A DNA stretch of 64,000 nt from Acinetobacter proteolyticus (GCF_000367945.1 NZ_KB849179.1:1435459-1499458); one strand, 5' to 3'. Counted from the stretch's first letter, positions 8,603 to 18,681 are shown. Numbers and translations are program-made. Notes: generated by a model from the sequence alone, not told the origin.

Positions 8603-9442
8603 TTATTGTGTCGGTTGAACCGTTTTTAAAAACTGTTTCAGTTGGGTCACATCAATCTGGCCGGGTGCCGATGCTTCACCAATCATGCCAAAGCTAAAGC
8701 TACCGCCCATGTTGGCAGTGGCGATTCGGGAAATCGTGCCCAGTTTGCCCATCGACATGGTCAGTAATGGTTTTTTGGACTGTTGACTGACTTTTAAGGT
8801 TGCATTCATGAGGGTAAATACATCCTGTTTGTTTTGCGGCATGACTGCAATTTTCAGAATATCGGCGCCTAGCTCATCCTGTTTAAGTAAACGCTTGATA
8901 ATCTCAGACTCGGGTGGCGTTTTCTGGAAATCGTGATTGGACATGACGATCAGTACTTTTTTCGCATGCGCCCTTTTCACGGTATCGCTCACAATCTGCT
9001 GATCACGGAACATTTCCACATCCAGCATGTCCATAAATGGATGCTGTAAATACGCCTGATAGGTCTTGCCATAATCTGCATCACTTATCGTTAATTGCCC
9101 ACCTTCATTATGGGTACGAATCGTGGCGATCAGCGGTTTACTACCTAATATTTGTTTGAGCTCATGGCCTAAGGCAATCACCTGCTTGCGATCACCGGCA
9201 AAATTGAGTAAATCAATCCGAAACTCCGCAAGATCGGCATCAGCATTGGCTGCAATCACTTTTGCCTGAGCAATCGCCTGCTCTCTGGTTTTGGCAGTAA
9301 TGGGCACAATAGTTTTCACCGGCAGCTTTGCCAGTTCAGATAATTCAAGCTGCTTTTGCTGATGATCTTGCGCTTGTGCTGTTTGAACCATCAATAAGGG
9401 GCTAACAAGCAACATTACTGCTGCCAGTGTTTTCATTTTCAT
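8603..9442 (-). CDS. quiB: Periplasmic type I 3-dehydroquinate dehydratase
   Basis: It converts 3-dehydroquinate to 3-dehydroshikimate in the catabolic direction. Residues 1-24 are a signal peptide (cleavage near AQA-QDH), which biosynthetic AroD lacks. The remainder is a type I (AroD-like) barrel. EFRIDLL near 77-83 holds the conserved Glu, SNHDFQKTP near 169-177 the catalytic His, and LKIAVMP near 197-203 the Schiff-base Lys. It therefore works in the same compartment as QuiA and QuiC. A 168-base gap with two hairpins separates it from pcaG upstream. Confidence 0.92.
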   Translation of the reverse strand: MKMKTLAAVMLLVSPLLMVQTAQAQDHQQKQLELSELAKLPVKTIVPITAKTREQAIAQAKVIAANADADLAEFRIDLLNFAGDRKQVIALGHELKQILGSKPLIATIRTHNEGGQLTISDADYGKTYQAYLQHPFMDMLDVEMFRDQQIVSDTVKRAHAKKVLIVMSNHDFQKTPPESEIIKRLLKQDELGADILKIAVMPQNKQDVFTLMNATLKVSQQSKKPLLTMSMGKLGTISRIATANMGGSFSFGMIGEASAPGQIDVTQLKQFLKTVQPTQ

Positions 9443-9513
9443 CGGTATCGTCCTTAATAAATTTTTTGCAACTCTGCGACGTCTTGCCGAGTTCTCATTT
9501 CATTTTCTGATTG

Positions 9514-9568
9514 CTCCTCACAAATCAAAAGTGAGGAGTATTTTCAATTTCAGGAATTAAGTAATTCC
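9514..9568 (-). other. Two intra-operon hairpins between pcaG and quiB
   Basis: CTCCTCAC/GTGAGGAG (9514-9538, 9-base loop) is a perfect stem, and GGAATTA/TAATTCC (9553-9568, 2-base gap) is a second. Neither is followed by a T-run on the minus strand. They mark the junction between the pca and qui halves and could act in mRNA processing or partial termination. Function is inferred from position only. Confidence 0.45.
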
Positions 9569-9610
9569 ATGATCAGCCCATCCCAGAAACGAAGACATTT
9601 AAAGAAATCT

Positions 9611-10240
9611 CTAAATATCAAAGAATACGGTTTCATCATCACCCTGAATACGAATATCAAAGCGATAGACCACTTCACCATCCACGTCACTGCGTTTGGC
9701 GATTAAAGTCTGGCGACGTACTGCCCACTCAATGCTGTTTAACACGGGATCATTGGCATTGGCATCCACCTCATCATCAAAATAGATACGGGTGTGCAAA
9801 CCGATATTAATGCCGCGTGCAAAAACGGCGACTGCAATATGCGGTGCTTGAATTGAGCCTTTGCGACCAGCAACAGCGCCCGGTTTTACCGTATGAAAAC
9901 TCCAGAAGCCAGTTTCAAAATTAGCACCTGTGCGTCCCCATCCCTGAAAATGTGGGTCGGCAGTTTTGCCTTGGGTATCCGCCTGACTTGGATAAACACC
10001 ATTGGCATCTGCCTGCCAAATTTCCAGTAACACATCTCTTAATGGCAGACCGAGTCCATCAAACACCTGACCTTCCAGACGAATCCGTTGCCCTTGCGTC
10101 TGCTCATTGACTAACTGGTTATCGAAGTTATGCTCAAATACTTCAATATTGGCCTGTTGTGGTAATAAACCGATATGCACATAAGGACCGCCGGTTTGTG
10201 ATGGGGTCTCTTTCAATTTCTGAAAATTCCATGCATTCAT
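9611..10240 (-). CDS. pcaG: Protocatechuate 3,4-dioxygenase alpha subunit
   Basis: With PcaH it forms the Fe(III) intradiol dioxygenase that cleaves protocatechuate to beta-carboxy-cis,cis-muconate. The length of 209 residues equals ADP1 PcaG as I recall it. The intradiol fold is recognisable in RIRLEGQVFDGLGLPLRDVL, EIWQADANGVYP and GLHTRIYFDDE. As expected for the alpha subunit it lacks the full Tyr/Tyr/His/His iron set and shapes the active site instead. It begins 12 bases after pcaH. Confidence 0.96.
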   Translation of the reverse strand: MNAWNFQKLKETPSQTGGPYVHIGLLPQQANIEVFEHNFDNQLVNEQTQGQRIRLEGQVFDGLGLPLRDVLLEIWQADANGVYPSQADTQGKTADPHFQGWGRTGANFETGFWSFHTVKPGAVAGRKGSIQAPHIAVAVFARGINIGLHTRIYFDDEVDANANDPVLNSIEWAVRRQTLIAKRSDVDGEVVYRFDIRIQGDDETVFFDI

Positions 10241-10252
10241 CGTATGTCTCCC

Positions 10253-11402
<1,150 letters not shown>

Positions 11403-11417
11403 TGACTTTTTCCTCGA

Positions 11418-12773
11418 TTAGGTTGCATCGGTATGGGCAACGATAGATTTAACAAAAATGGCGACTGCTGCTGCTGCTGCGGGAATCATTAGCAGGCTCA
11501 GAATGGCGGTAAATGACCAGTTATTTCCAAGCAGGATCGCCCCGATCCATGCACCAAATACCGCACCAAAACGTCCAATTCCCATCATCCATGCAATCCC
11601 TGTTGCACGACATTGAGTTGGGTAGAAACGAGCACTTAATGCAGGCATAGAAGACTGGGCACCATTGATCGCAACACCGGCACAAAGCACCAGAATAGCC
11701 AATAAGGTCGGGCTATTCAGGCTTTGACCAACGGCTACAGCGAAAACACCTGCAACGACATAGAACACTGCCAATACTCGGTTTGGATTGAATTTATCCA
11801 TTGCCCAGCCAATCACCAATGCACTGAGTACACCGCCAAACTGGAACAATCCGCCGATAAATGCTGCACGTTCCATGCTCGCACCGGTTTCACGCATCAA
11901 GGTCGGTAACCAACTGGTCAATAGATAAATAATGACCAGCCCCATAAAATAGGTGAGCCACAATAAAACCGTACCTTTGGCATATTTCCGGGAAAACAAC
12001 ATCTTGAATACGTTGCCCTTTGGTGCAACATTGGATTCTTCTTCAGGAATATGAAACTGGGTAATACCTTGGACTTGTGAAGGCGCAATATGGTTTAAAA
12101 TTTTACGTACTTTTTCAGGGCTCTTATTTTTTACAATCAGGAAGCGATAAGACTCCGGCAAGAACACAATCACCAGAAGCATCAATATCAAAGGAATAAT
12201 TCCGCCAAACAGGAATAAGCTGTGCCAACCAAAAGCAGGAATAAGCCAACTACTAATAAAGCCACCAATCGCCATCCCCAGATTAAAACCACAGAACATA
12301 CACACCACTAAAATAGAGCGTACGCGTTTCGGGCAATATTCCGAGAACAAGGTTGTTGCATTCGGCATGGCTGCACCCAAACCAATACCTGTTAAAAAGC
12401 GTAATACCACCAATTGGTCCAGACCTGATGCATAGGCAGAAGCAAAGGTAAAACCACCAAAAATCAGCATGGCCACGGTTAAAACGATCTTACGGCCAAA
12501 ACGGTCAGCAGTTGGTCCCGAGACTAAAGCCCCAATAATCATACCGCCCAAAGCGGCACTCATCACCGGTCCTAACTGAGAGCGGTCAATGCCCCAGTCC
12601 TGTGTGAGGGCTGGTGCAATAAAACCCATTGCAGCAGTATCCACACCATCAAAAAAAACAATTAAAAAACAGATGATTGCAATCATCCATTGATACTTGC
12701 TAATCGGTGCATTATCAATTAATTCCTGTGCATCCATGCTGTTATTTTTTGCAGCGTAATCCTGAAACGCCAT
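11418..12773 (-). CDS. pcaK: Protocatechuate/4-hydroxybenzoate MFS transporter
   Basis: This is an aromatic acid:H+ symporter of the major facilitator superfamily with 12 hydrophobic segments. The ATG at 12773 (MAFQDYAAK...) has AAGGAG at good spacing and gives 451 residues; the longer frame starting at 12806 lacks a site. The loop 2-3 motif GPTADRFGRK is present, along with the acidic FFDGVDTAAMG in segment 1, typical of the AAHS family (PcaK, BenK, MhpT). It imports the substrates the surrounding enzymes degrade. Confidence 0.93.
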   Translation of the reverse strand: MAFQDYAAKNNSMDAQELIDNAPISKYQWMIAIICFLIVFFDGVDTAAMGFIAPALTQDWGIDRSQLGPVMSAALGGMIIGALVSGPTADRFGRKIVLTVAMLIFGGFTFASAYASGLDQLVVLRFLTGIGLGAAMPNATTLFSEYCPKRVRSILVVCMFCGFNLGMAIGGFISSWLIPAFGWHSLFLFGGIIPLILMLLVIVFLPESYRFLIVKNKSPEKVRKILNHIAPSQVQGITQFHIPEEESNVAPKGNVFKMLFSRKYAKGTVLLWLTYFMGLVIIYLLTSWLPTLMRETGASMERAAFIGGLFQFGGVLSALVIGWAMDKFNPNRVLAVFYVVAGVFAVAVGQSLNSPTLLAILVLCAGVAINGAQSSMPALSARFYPTQCRATGIAWMMGIGRFGAVFGAWIGAILLGNNWSFTAILSLLMIPAAAAAVAIFVKSIVAHTDAT

Positions 12774-12816
12774 AGTAGTCTCCTTGAGGCGAAATCCTTT
12801 TAACAAACCTAAGTGT

Positions 12817-13602
12817 TTATATTCTTTGGATAAACTTTGTCAGTTCCTGAGTAAATACTTGTGGTTGCTCAATATTCGATAAATGTGAAGCCAGCAAAAT
12901 TTCAAGCTGACTGTTTGTAATGTGATGATGCATAAACTCTGCATCTTGAACCGTTGTGACAGGATCGTATTGCCCTGCGATAATTAAAGTGGGAATTTGA
13001 ATCTGACCAAGTTGCGCCCGAACATCAGCATCAGCTAAAGCACGACACGCATTGGCATAACCTTGTGCAGGTGTCACTGCAAGACTTTGAATGGTCTTTT
13101 GTGCCAGCACATCATGCGCATAATCAAAATGTTCACTAAACCAACGTGTATGCGTGGTCTTTACAATGTCAGCTAAACCGTTTCGTTCAACACTCTCCGC
13201 ACGAGTATTCCAAGCTTCAGCAATGCCAATTTTTGCTGCGGAATTTGCAACAGTAATGCTGTGACAACGTTCGGCATGATAGATAGCTAAAGCCAATGCG
13301 GTAATCCCGCCCATTGAAATACCGCAGAAATGGGTTTTTTCAATCGCTAAAGCATCAAGGATATCCACGACATCTTCAGCCAAATTTTGCAAGGTCGTAT
13401 CGGCAATCACGCTACTGGTACCATGTCCACGTGTATCATAGGTGATGACCTGATAATGCTCAGTCAAAGCTGCCTCTTGCGCCTGCCACATCCCATGATC
13501 GGTTCCCAAAGAGTTAGAGAACATGATCACAGGTGCATCTTTGCGCCCTTGAAACTGAACAGCCAGCGGCTGTCCCTGACGATTATTGATATACGTGATC
13601 AT
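12817..13602 (-). CDS. pcaD: 3-oxoadipate enol-lactonase
   Basis: It hydrolyses beta-ketoadipate enol-lactone to beta-ketoadipate. I choose the ATG at 13602 (MITYINNRQG...), which has AAGGAG upstream and lies 4 bases beyond the pcaB stop; a longer frame overlaps pcaB. The 261-residue alpha/beta hydrolase shows the nucleophile elbow CGISMGG, the acid in AGQYDPVT and the histidine in ASHLSNIEQP near the C-terminus. It is cytoplasmic. Confidence 0.95.
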   Translation of the reverse strand: MITYINNRQGQPLAVQFQGRKDAPVIMFSNSLGTDHGMWQAQEAALTEHYQVITYDTRGHGTSSVIADTTLQNLAEDVVDILDALAIEKTHFCGISMGGITALALAIYHAERCHSITVANSAAKIGIAEAWNTRAESVERNGLADIVKTTHTRWFSEHFDYAHDVLAQKTIQSLAVTPAQGYANACRALADADVRAQLGQIQIPTLIIAGQYDPVTTVQDAEFMHHHITNSQLEILLASHLSNIEQPQVFTQELTKFIQRI

Positions 13603-13606
13603 GTGC

Positions 13607-14956
13607 TTACTCTCCTTGTTGTGCATGTAGAACTGCATCGATTTGTGCCTGAATATTGCCTAGGTAAGATGCAGGATTGAACAGATCATCTAATGCCTGA
13701 TCATTGAAATGGACATTCACTTGCTCCATGTTGAATAACACGGTTTTTAAATGCTGCTGTTGGGCAACCGCCTGCTGACAGGCCTGCTCAACCAGATGAT
13801 GCGCATTCATACGCCCAAGCTTTGGTGCCAACGCCATCATCACCGCTTCAGCCATGATCAAACCTTGTGTACATTCAAGATTGCGTTGCATCGCCTCTGC
13901 ATTGACTTGCATATGTTCAAGCACATCGCAGCTACGTTCTAAAGCACCCGCACATAACTGGAAAATTTCTGGGATTGCGAGCCATTCCGCATGCCATGCA
14001 CCTAAAGCCCGTTCATGCTCTTGCACCATGCTTTGATAAACACTTGCCATTAAAGCGGGTACACGATTGGCTGCGGCAAGAATTGAAGCTGCTGCCACCG
14101 GATTACGCTTATGCGGCATGGTCGATGATCCACCACGCCCTTTTGCTGTCGGTTCAAAAACTTCTGCGATTTCAGTTTGCATCAGCAATGACCAGTCTTT
14201 TGCCATCTTGCCAACATTCCCTACAATCAAGGCAAGCGTGCTGACAAGCTCGACCATACGGTCGCGCTCACCATGCCACGTACATTCAGGCGCTGTTAAA
14301 TTGAGTTGTGCTGCAAAAGCTGCAACCACAGCTGTGCCTTGATCCTGTAAAGATGCCAGTGAACCTACCGCACCACCGAGTTGTGCAGTCAATACGCGAC
14401 TTTTCATGGTTTGTAGACGATCAAGATCACGTTTCAAGGCAGCTGCCCAACGGGCAAATTTATGACCTAAAGTAATCGGTAAAGCTTGCTGTAACCAGGT
14501 ACGCCCAATCATGACCTGATCGCGATATTGCTGCGCTTGCTTTAAACAAATTTGATAGGTCCGTTCCAGTTGCTTTTCGATCAATGCCAAGGCATCACGG
14601 CACTGTAAAATCGTTGCTGTATCAATGATATCCTGACTAGTCGCACCCCAGTGCACATAACGTGAAGCATCTTCATTCTGCTGTTTTACCAAGGCAGTGA
14701 ATTGCTTAACCAATGGAATCGCAACATTACCTGCCAGCCCTGCTGCTGTAGCCAACGCCTCCATATCGATGTGCGCTACAGCATTTTGACCAACCTGTTC
14801 AATCATCGTTGCCGCCGAAGCAGGAATCACATTGACCTGTGCCTGAGCTTTAGCTAAAGCCACTTCGGCCTGCACCATATATCCCAATAAAGCGCGATCA
14901 CTAAAAATGGCTGTGACATCAGGTTGATAAAATAAGCTGGCGTATAACTGGCTCAT
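13607..14956 (-). CDS. pcaB: 3-carboxy-cis,cis-muconate cycloisomerase
   Basis: It lactonises beta-carboxymuconate to gamma-carboxymuconolactone. It belongs to the fumarase/aspartase superfamily, shown by the signature GGSSTMPHKRNPVAA in the middle and by HWGATSQDIIDTA in the first half. The ATG at 14956 (MSQLYASLFYQ...) follows GAGG with 6 bases spacing and gives 449 residues; the ATG four codons further upstream would run almost to the pcaF stop codon. Confidence 0.95.
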   Translation of the reverse strand: MSQLYASLFYQPDVTAIFSDRALLGYMVQAEVALAKAQAQVNVIPASAATMIEQVGQNAVAHIDMEALATAAGLAGNVAIPLVKQFTALVKQQNEDASRYVHWGATSQDIIDTATILQCRDALALIEKQLERTYQICLKQAQQYRDQVMIGRTWLQQALPITLGHKFARWAAALKRDLDRLQTMKSRVLTAQLGGAVGSLASLQDQGTAVVAAFAAQLNLTAPECTWHGERDRMVELVSTLALIVGNVGKMAKDWSLLMQTEIAEVFEPTAKGRGGSSTMPHKRNPVAAASILAAANRVPALMASVYQSMVQEHERALGAWHAEWLAIPEIFQLCAGALERSCDVLEHMQVNAEAMQRNLECTQGLIMAEAVMMALAPKLGRMNAHHLVEQACQQAVAQQQHLKTVLFNMEQVNVHFNDQALDDLFNPASYLGNIQAQIDAVLHAQQGE

Positions 14957-14964
14957 AACAGACC

Positions 14965-16173
14965 TCACTCAACACATTGAATAATCAAGGCAATCCCTTG
15001 ACCGACACCAATACACATCGAACACAAGGCATACTGCCCCTTGATCTGTTCAAGCTGGTTTAAGGCCGTAGTCACCAGACGCGCACCAGAGGCACCTAAG
15101 GGATGACCCAAGGCAATTGCACCGCCATTCGGATTAACCCGTGCATCATCATCTGCCAAGCCTAAATCACGGGTCACAGCCAAAGCCTGTGCTGCAAAAG
15201 CTTCATTCAATTCAATCACATCCATTTGTTCTAGCGTGAGATTGGCCTGTTTCAGCAGTTTCTTGATTGCAGGCGCAGGTGCAAAGCCCATAATCCGTGG
15301 TTCAACCCCAACTGTGGTGGCTGCAATGATTTTGGCGCGTGGCTTGAGTTGGTATTTTTCCACGGCTTCGTCCGACGCAATCAACACCGCAGCTGCGCCG
15401 TCATTAATTCCAGAAGCGTTACCTGCTGTCACTGTGCCTTCGGCTTTGACCACACCTTTGAGTTTGGTTAAGACTTCCAAAGTGGTTGATGCACGTGGAT
15501 GCTCATCACGATCCACCACAAGTGCATCACCTTTACGCTGTGGAATGCTAACGGGCACGATTTCATTGGCAAAGAAGCCATTCGCTTGTGCGGTTGCAGT
15601 ACGTTGTTGGCTGTTAAGTGCAAACTGGTCCTGATCGGCACGGTTAATATTGAACTGTTCCGCCACGTTTTCTGCGGTTTGTGGCATGCTGTCCACGCCA
15701 TACATTTCTTTGAGCTTTGGATTGATGAAACGCCAGCCCATGGTGGTGTCTTCAATCTTTTGGCTACGGCCAAAGGCGCTGTCGGATTTACCCATCACAT
15801 AGGGCGCACGGCTCATGCTTTCTACGCCACCAGCAATAATAAGGTCGGCTTCATTGGCTTTAATCGCACGGGCAGCCATGGCAATGGCATCCAGTGATGA
15901 ACCACACAAACGGTTCACTGTAGTAGCAGGCACCTGATACGGTACGCCTGCCAATAGTGCTGACATACGCCCCACATTACGGTTATCTTCACCTGCTTGG
16001 TTGGCACAACCATAGATGACATCATCCACCTGTTGCCAATCCACAGTTGGGTTACGTTGCATCAGGGCCTGAATTGGAACTGCCCCAAGATCGTCGGCAC
16101 GTACAGGAGCAAGACCGCCTGCATAACGACCAAATGGGGTACGGATGGCATCGATGATATAAGCGTTTTTCAT
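14965..16173 (-). CDS. pcaF: 3-oxoadipyl-CoA thiolase
   Basis: It cleaves beta-ketoadipyl-CoA with CoA to succinyl-CoA and acetyl-CoA, the last step of the pathway. The 402-residue protein has the thiolase residues: Cys90 in NRLCGSS, NEAFAAQ, the His in GGAIALGHPLGASGAR, and Cys387 in CIGVGQG. The 86-base gap to pcaJ upstream contains a double-hairpin repeat element that recurs near 59 kb. Confidence 0.96.
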   Translation of the reverse strand: MKNAYIIDAIRTPFGRYAGGLAPVRADDLGAVPIQALMQRNPTVDWQQVDDVIYGCANQAGEDNRNVGRMSALLAGVPYQVPATTVNRLCGSSLDAIAMAARAIKANEADLIIAGGVESMSRAPYVMGKSDSAFGRSQKIEDTTMGWRFINPKLKEMYGVDSMPQTAENVAEQFNINRADQDQFALNSQQRTATAQANGFFANEIVPVSIPQRKGDALVVDRDEHPRASTTLEVLTKLKGVVKAEGTVTAGNASGINDGAAAVLIASDEAVEKYQLKPRAKIIAATTVGVEPRIMGFAPAPAIKKLLKQANLTLEQMDVIELNEAFAAQALAVTRDLGLADDDARVNPNGGAIALGHPLGASGARLVTTALNQLEQIKGQYALCSMCIGVGQGIALIIQCVE

Positions 16174-16186
16174 GTGTTTTCCTTAA

Positions 16187-16258
16187 AAAATCTCCCCTAA
16201 CCCCTCTTTGTAAAGAGGGGAACTCCTCCCTTTTTTAAAGGGAGGTTGGGAGGGATTT
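16187..16258. repeat. 70-bp double-hairpin repeat, copy 1 (inside the pca operon)
   Basis: The element has two tight hairpins, CCCCTCTTT/AAAGAGGGG and CTCCCTTT/AAAGGGAG. They are bracketed by imperfectly complementary ends (AATCTCCCCTAA and TTGGGAGGGATT), so the whole can fold as a cloverleaf. A second copy at 59037-59106 differs at only a few positions. It fills almost the entire pcaJ-pcaF gap and must be transcribed with the operon. It looks like a small non-coding mobile or REP-type element; the family name is not known to me. Confidence 0.85.
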
Positions 16259-16259
16259 A

Positions 16260-16913
16260 TTATCCTTGCGTCGCATCAATCAACTGAGCACCCGTCAACG
16301 CCTGCAACTCCTCAAAGCTCAGACCATCCACTTTCTCAATCACTTTTAGCCCGTCTTGAGTCACATCAATCACACACAGGTCGGTATAAATACGATCGAC
16401 ACATTTCAATCCCGTTGCCGGATAAGTGAGTTCTTCGACAATCTTCGGTTCACCTTGCTTGGTGTTGTGATCGGTGGTGATAAATACTCTCTTGGCGCCG
16501 ACAGCCAAATCCATGGCACCACCTACTGCAGGAATGGCATCTGCTGCACCGGTATGCCAGTTGGCGAGATCACCATTGGCCGCCACCTGAAATGCACCGA
16601 GTACCGCAATATCCAGATGTCCACCACGCATCATGGCAAAAGAATCACCATGATGGAAAAAGCTGCCACCTGTCAGCATGGTGACATATTCTTTACCTGC
16701 ATTGATCAACTCAGGATCTTCTTCACCTTTGGCAGGCGGTGGACCGAATGCGAGTAGGCCATTTTCCGAATGCAGGAACACATCTTTATCGGCTGGAAGA
16801 TAATTGGAAATCTTGGTAGGCAGGCCAATGCCGAGATTGACATAAGCACCATCTGGAATATCTTGTGCGACACGTTCAGCGATCTGGTCACGGCTTAGTT
16901 TTTGATAGCTCAT
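16260..16913 (-). CDS. pcaJ: 3-oxoadipate CoA-transferase subunit B
   Basis: With PcaI it moves CoA from succinyl-CoA to beta-ketoadipate. The 217-residue subunit carries the catalytic glutamate, Glu50, in HSENGLLAFGP, and the nearby NLGIGLPT loop. The start overlaps the end of pcaI by ATGA, so the two subunits are translationally coupled. Its stop lies two bases from the repeat element between pcaJ and pcaF. Confidence 0.96.
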   Translation of the reverse strand: MSYQKLSRDQIAERVAQDIPDGAYVNLGIGLPTKISNYLPADKDVFLHSENGLLAFGPPPAKGEEDPELINAGKEYVTMLTGGSFFHHGDSFAMMRGGHLDIAVLGAFQVAANGDLANWHTGAADAIPAVGGAMDLAVGAKRVFITTDHNTKQGEPKIVEELTYPATGLKCVDRIYTDLCVIDVTQDGLKVIEKVDGLSFEELQALTGAQLIDATQG

Positions 16914-17599
16914 TGTTCTGCTCCTATGCCATTGGCTGCATCGGCAGCGACCACATGCTGTACAAAAATCCCGGGGGTAATGATATGTTCAGGATCAAGT
17001 TGACCGAGTTCAGCCAGTTCAGACACTTGCGCAATGGTAATATCCGCCGCCATCGCCATGATCGGCCCGAAGTTACGTGCAGATTTGTTATAGACCAGAT
17101 TGCCCCAACGGTCGCCTTGATGAGCTTTGATTAAGGCAAAGTCAGCTTTAATCGGATACTCAAGTACATAGTCTTTACCCTCGATATGACGGGTTTCTTT
17201 ACCTTCAGCCAAGAGTGTACCGAAACCTGTTGGGGTGAAGACTGCACCGAGGCCCATCCCCGCAGCTTGAATACGGCACGCCAGATTGCCTTGTGGCACC
17301 AATTCCAGTTCAATCTTGCCCGCACGATACAGTTCATCGAACACCCATGAATCAGACTGACGAGGGAAGGAACAGATGATTTTACGTACCGCACCTGTTT
17401 TAAGCAGTTTGGCCAAGCCATAATCGCCATTGCCGGCATTGTTATTGACGATGACCAGTTCCTTGATGCCAAGTTCGATCAATCCATCAATCAGTTCAGC
17501 GGGTTGTCCTGCGGTGCCAAAGCCACCAATCATGATGGTTGCGCCATCCTTGATCTGTGACAGTGCCTCAGTCAATGTGAGCGTACTTTTATCAATCAT
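16910..17599 (-). CDS. pcaI: 3-oxoadipate CoA-transferase subunit A
   Basis: This is the CoA-binding subunit of the transferase, 229 residues when started at the ATG at 17599 (MIDKSTLTLTEALSQIKDG...), which follows an AGGAAG site. A longer frame to 17716 has no support and would place the start close to the operator. The glycine loop MIGGFGTAGQPAELID and the C-terminal ARNFGPIMAMAA block are typical. It is the first gene of the pca-qui run and is transcribed away from pcaU. Confidence 0.96.
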   Translation of the reverse strand: MIDKSTLTLTEALSQIKDGATIMIGGFGTAGQPAELIDGLIELGIKELVIVNNNAGNGDYGLAKLLKTGAVRKIICSFPRQSDSWVFDELYRAGKIELELVPQGNLACRIQAAGMGLGAVFTPTGFGTLLAEGKETRHIEGKDYVLEYPIKADFALIKAHQGDRWGNLVYNKSARNFGPIMAMAADITIAQVSELAELGQLDPEHIITPGIFVQHVVAADAANGIGAEQ

Positions 17600-17739
17600 C
17601 TGCCTACTTCCTGTACGATGCATCACTCGTATTTTCATCCTGAAAACCGTGATGAAATTAAGTCGAGTGCTTTGTTCGGATTTCTTCTCTTCATTCTTGA
17701 TAAATTCTATGCTCACTTCTAGACTTTGAATTGCATTTT

Positions 17740-17774
17740 GTTCGATGATTATTTTTTACGTTCGATCATCGAAC
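17740..17774. promoter_or_regulatory. PcaU operator: three 10-bp repeats
   Basis: GTTCGATGAT at 17740-17749 is followed, after exactly 10 bases, by the perfect palindrome GTTCGATCATCGAAC (17760-17774). Its right arm, read on the minus strand, is again GTTCGATGAT. This arrangement of one direct repeat plus one palindrome spaced by one helical turn is the layout described for the PcaU site in A. baylyi. It sits in the 251-base gap between pcaU and pcaI and should serve both promoters. Confidence 0.88.
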
Positions 17775-17850
17775 ATTATCCAAGTAAAATAGTCATCTTT
17801 CCCGTAGAATGTTTTTATACAAGAACCGTTTTAGCAAGGATGTCTAAATT

Positions 17851-18675
17851 ATGGAAAATGATCAGGAAAAAAATCCACGTTTGATCCATCATACTGAAAA
17901 TAAAAAAATCATTCGGCATGAAGACTTTATTGCAGGAATTGCAAAAGGCTTGGCAATATTGGAATGCTTTGGCCCAGAACGGCATCGCTTAAATATGAGT
18001 ACTGCTGCTGAAAAAACAGGCATGACCCGCGCGGCTGCTCGACGTCATTTACTTACTTTAGAATACTTAGGCTATTTGGACTTTGATGGGCATTATTATT
18101 ATTTATCGCCCAAGATTCTTAAATTTTCAGGGGCTTATCTGGATGGTTCTACACTTCCTAAAATATGTCAGCCCTTATTAAATCTTTTAACCAATCAAAC
18201 CTCATTGATTTATTCGGTGATGGTTTTAGATGGTTATGAAGCAATTACCATTGCCCGTAGTGCAGCTCACCAACAAACCGATCGGGTCAATCCTTACGGC
18301 TTACATTTAGGTAATCGGCTCCCTGCCCATGCCACCTCTGCTGGCAAAATTTTACTGGCACATTTAACACCTGAAGAGCAAAAACGATGGTTAGAAAAAT
18401 ATCCCTTAAAACGTCTAACCAAATATACTCATACCGAAACTGATTTATTTTTAGAATTACTGCATGAAATCAAAGAACAAGACTGGTGCTATTCCTGTGA
18501 AGAACACGAACTGGGTGTCCATGCAGTGGCTGTGCCTATTTATGACTCCAATGCAAGCGTCGTTGCTGCCTTAAATATTGTGTCTCCGACCATGCGCACC
18601 ACCAAGGATTATTTAATTGCGCATATTTTGCCTTTACTACAAGAAACGGCTCGTGACTTACGTCAAGTGATTTAA
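17851..18675 (+). CDS. pcaU: IclR-family regulator of the pca-qui genes
   Basis: This is a protocatechuate-responsive activator and repressor. Residues about 25-85 form an IclR winged helix-turn-helix (AKGLAILECFGPERHRLNMSTAAEKTGMTRAAARRHLLTLEYLGYLD, seen at 33-79). Residues about 100-270 form the effector-binding domain with the conserved LPAHATSAGKILLAHL and HELGVHAVAVPIYD blocks. It is 274 residues, divergent from pcaI, with the triple-repeat operator between, as in ADP1. A weak AAGGA site precedes the ATG. Confidence 0.94.
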   Translation: MENDQEKNPRLIHHTENKKIIRHEDFIAGIAKGLAILECFGPERHRLNMSTAAEKTGMTRAAARRHLLTLEYLGYLDFDGHYYYLSPKILKFSGAYLDGSTLPKICQPLLNLLTNQTSLIYSVMVLDGYEAITIARSAAHQQTDRVNPYGLHLGNRLPAHATSAGKILLAHLTPEEQKRWLEKYPLKRLTKYTHTETDLFLELLHEIKEQDWCYSCEEHELGVHAVAVPIYDSNASVVAALNIVSPTMRTTKDYLIAHILPLLQETARDLRQVI

Positions 18676-18681
18676 TCAGAC

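Noticed and set aside
15236..15897. Two long plus-strand frames opposite pcaF
   Set aside because: Antisense shadows of a conserved thiolase gene, without ribosome sites.
16187..16258. Simple intrinsic terminator between pcaJ and pcaF
   Set aside because: The hairpins lack a T-run, the sequence recurs at 59 kb, and the pathway genes continue on the same strand, so a repeat element fits better.
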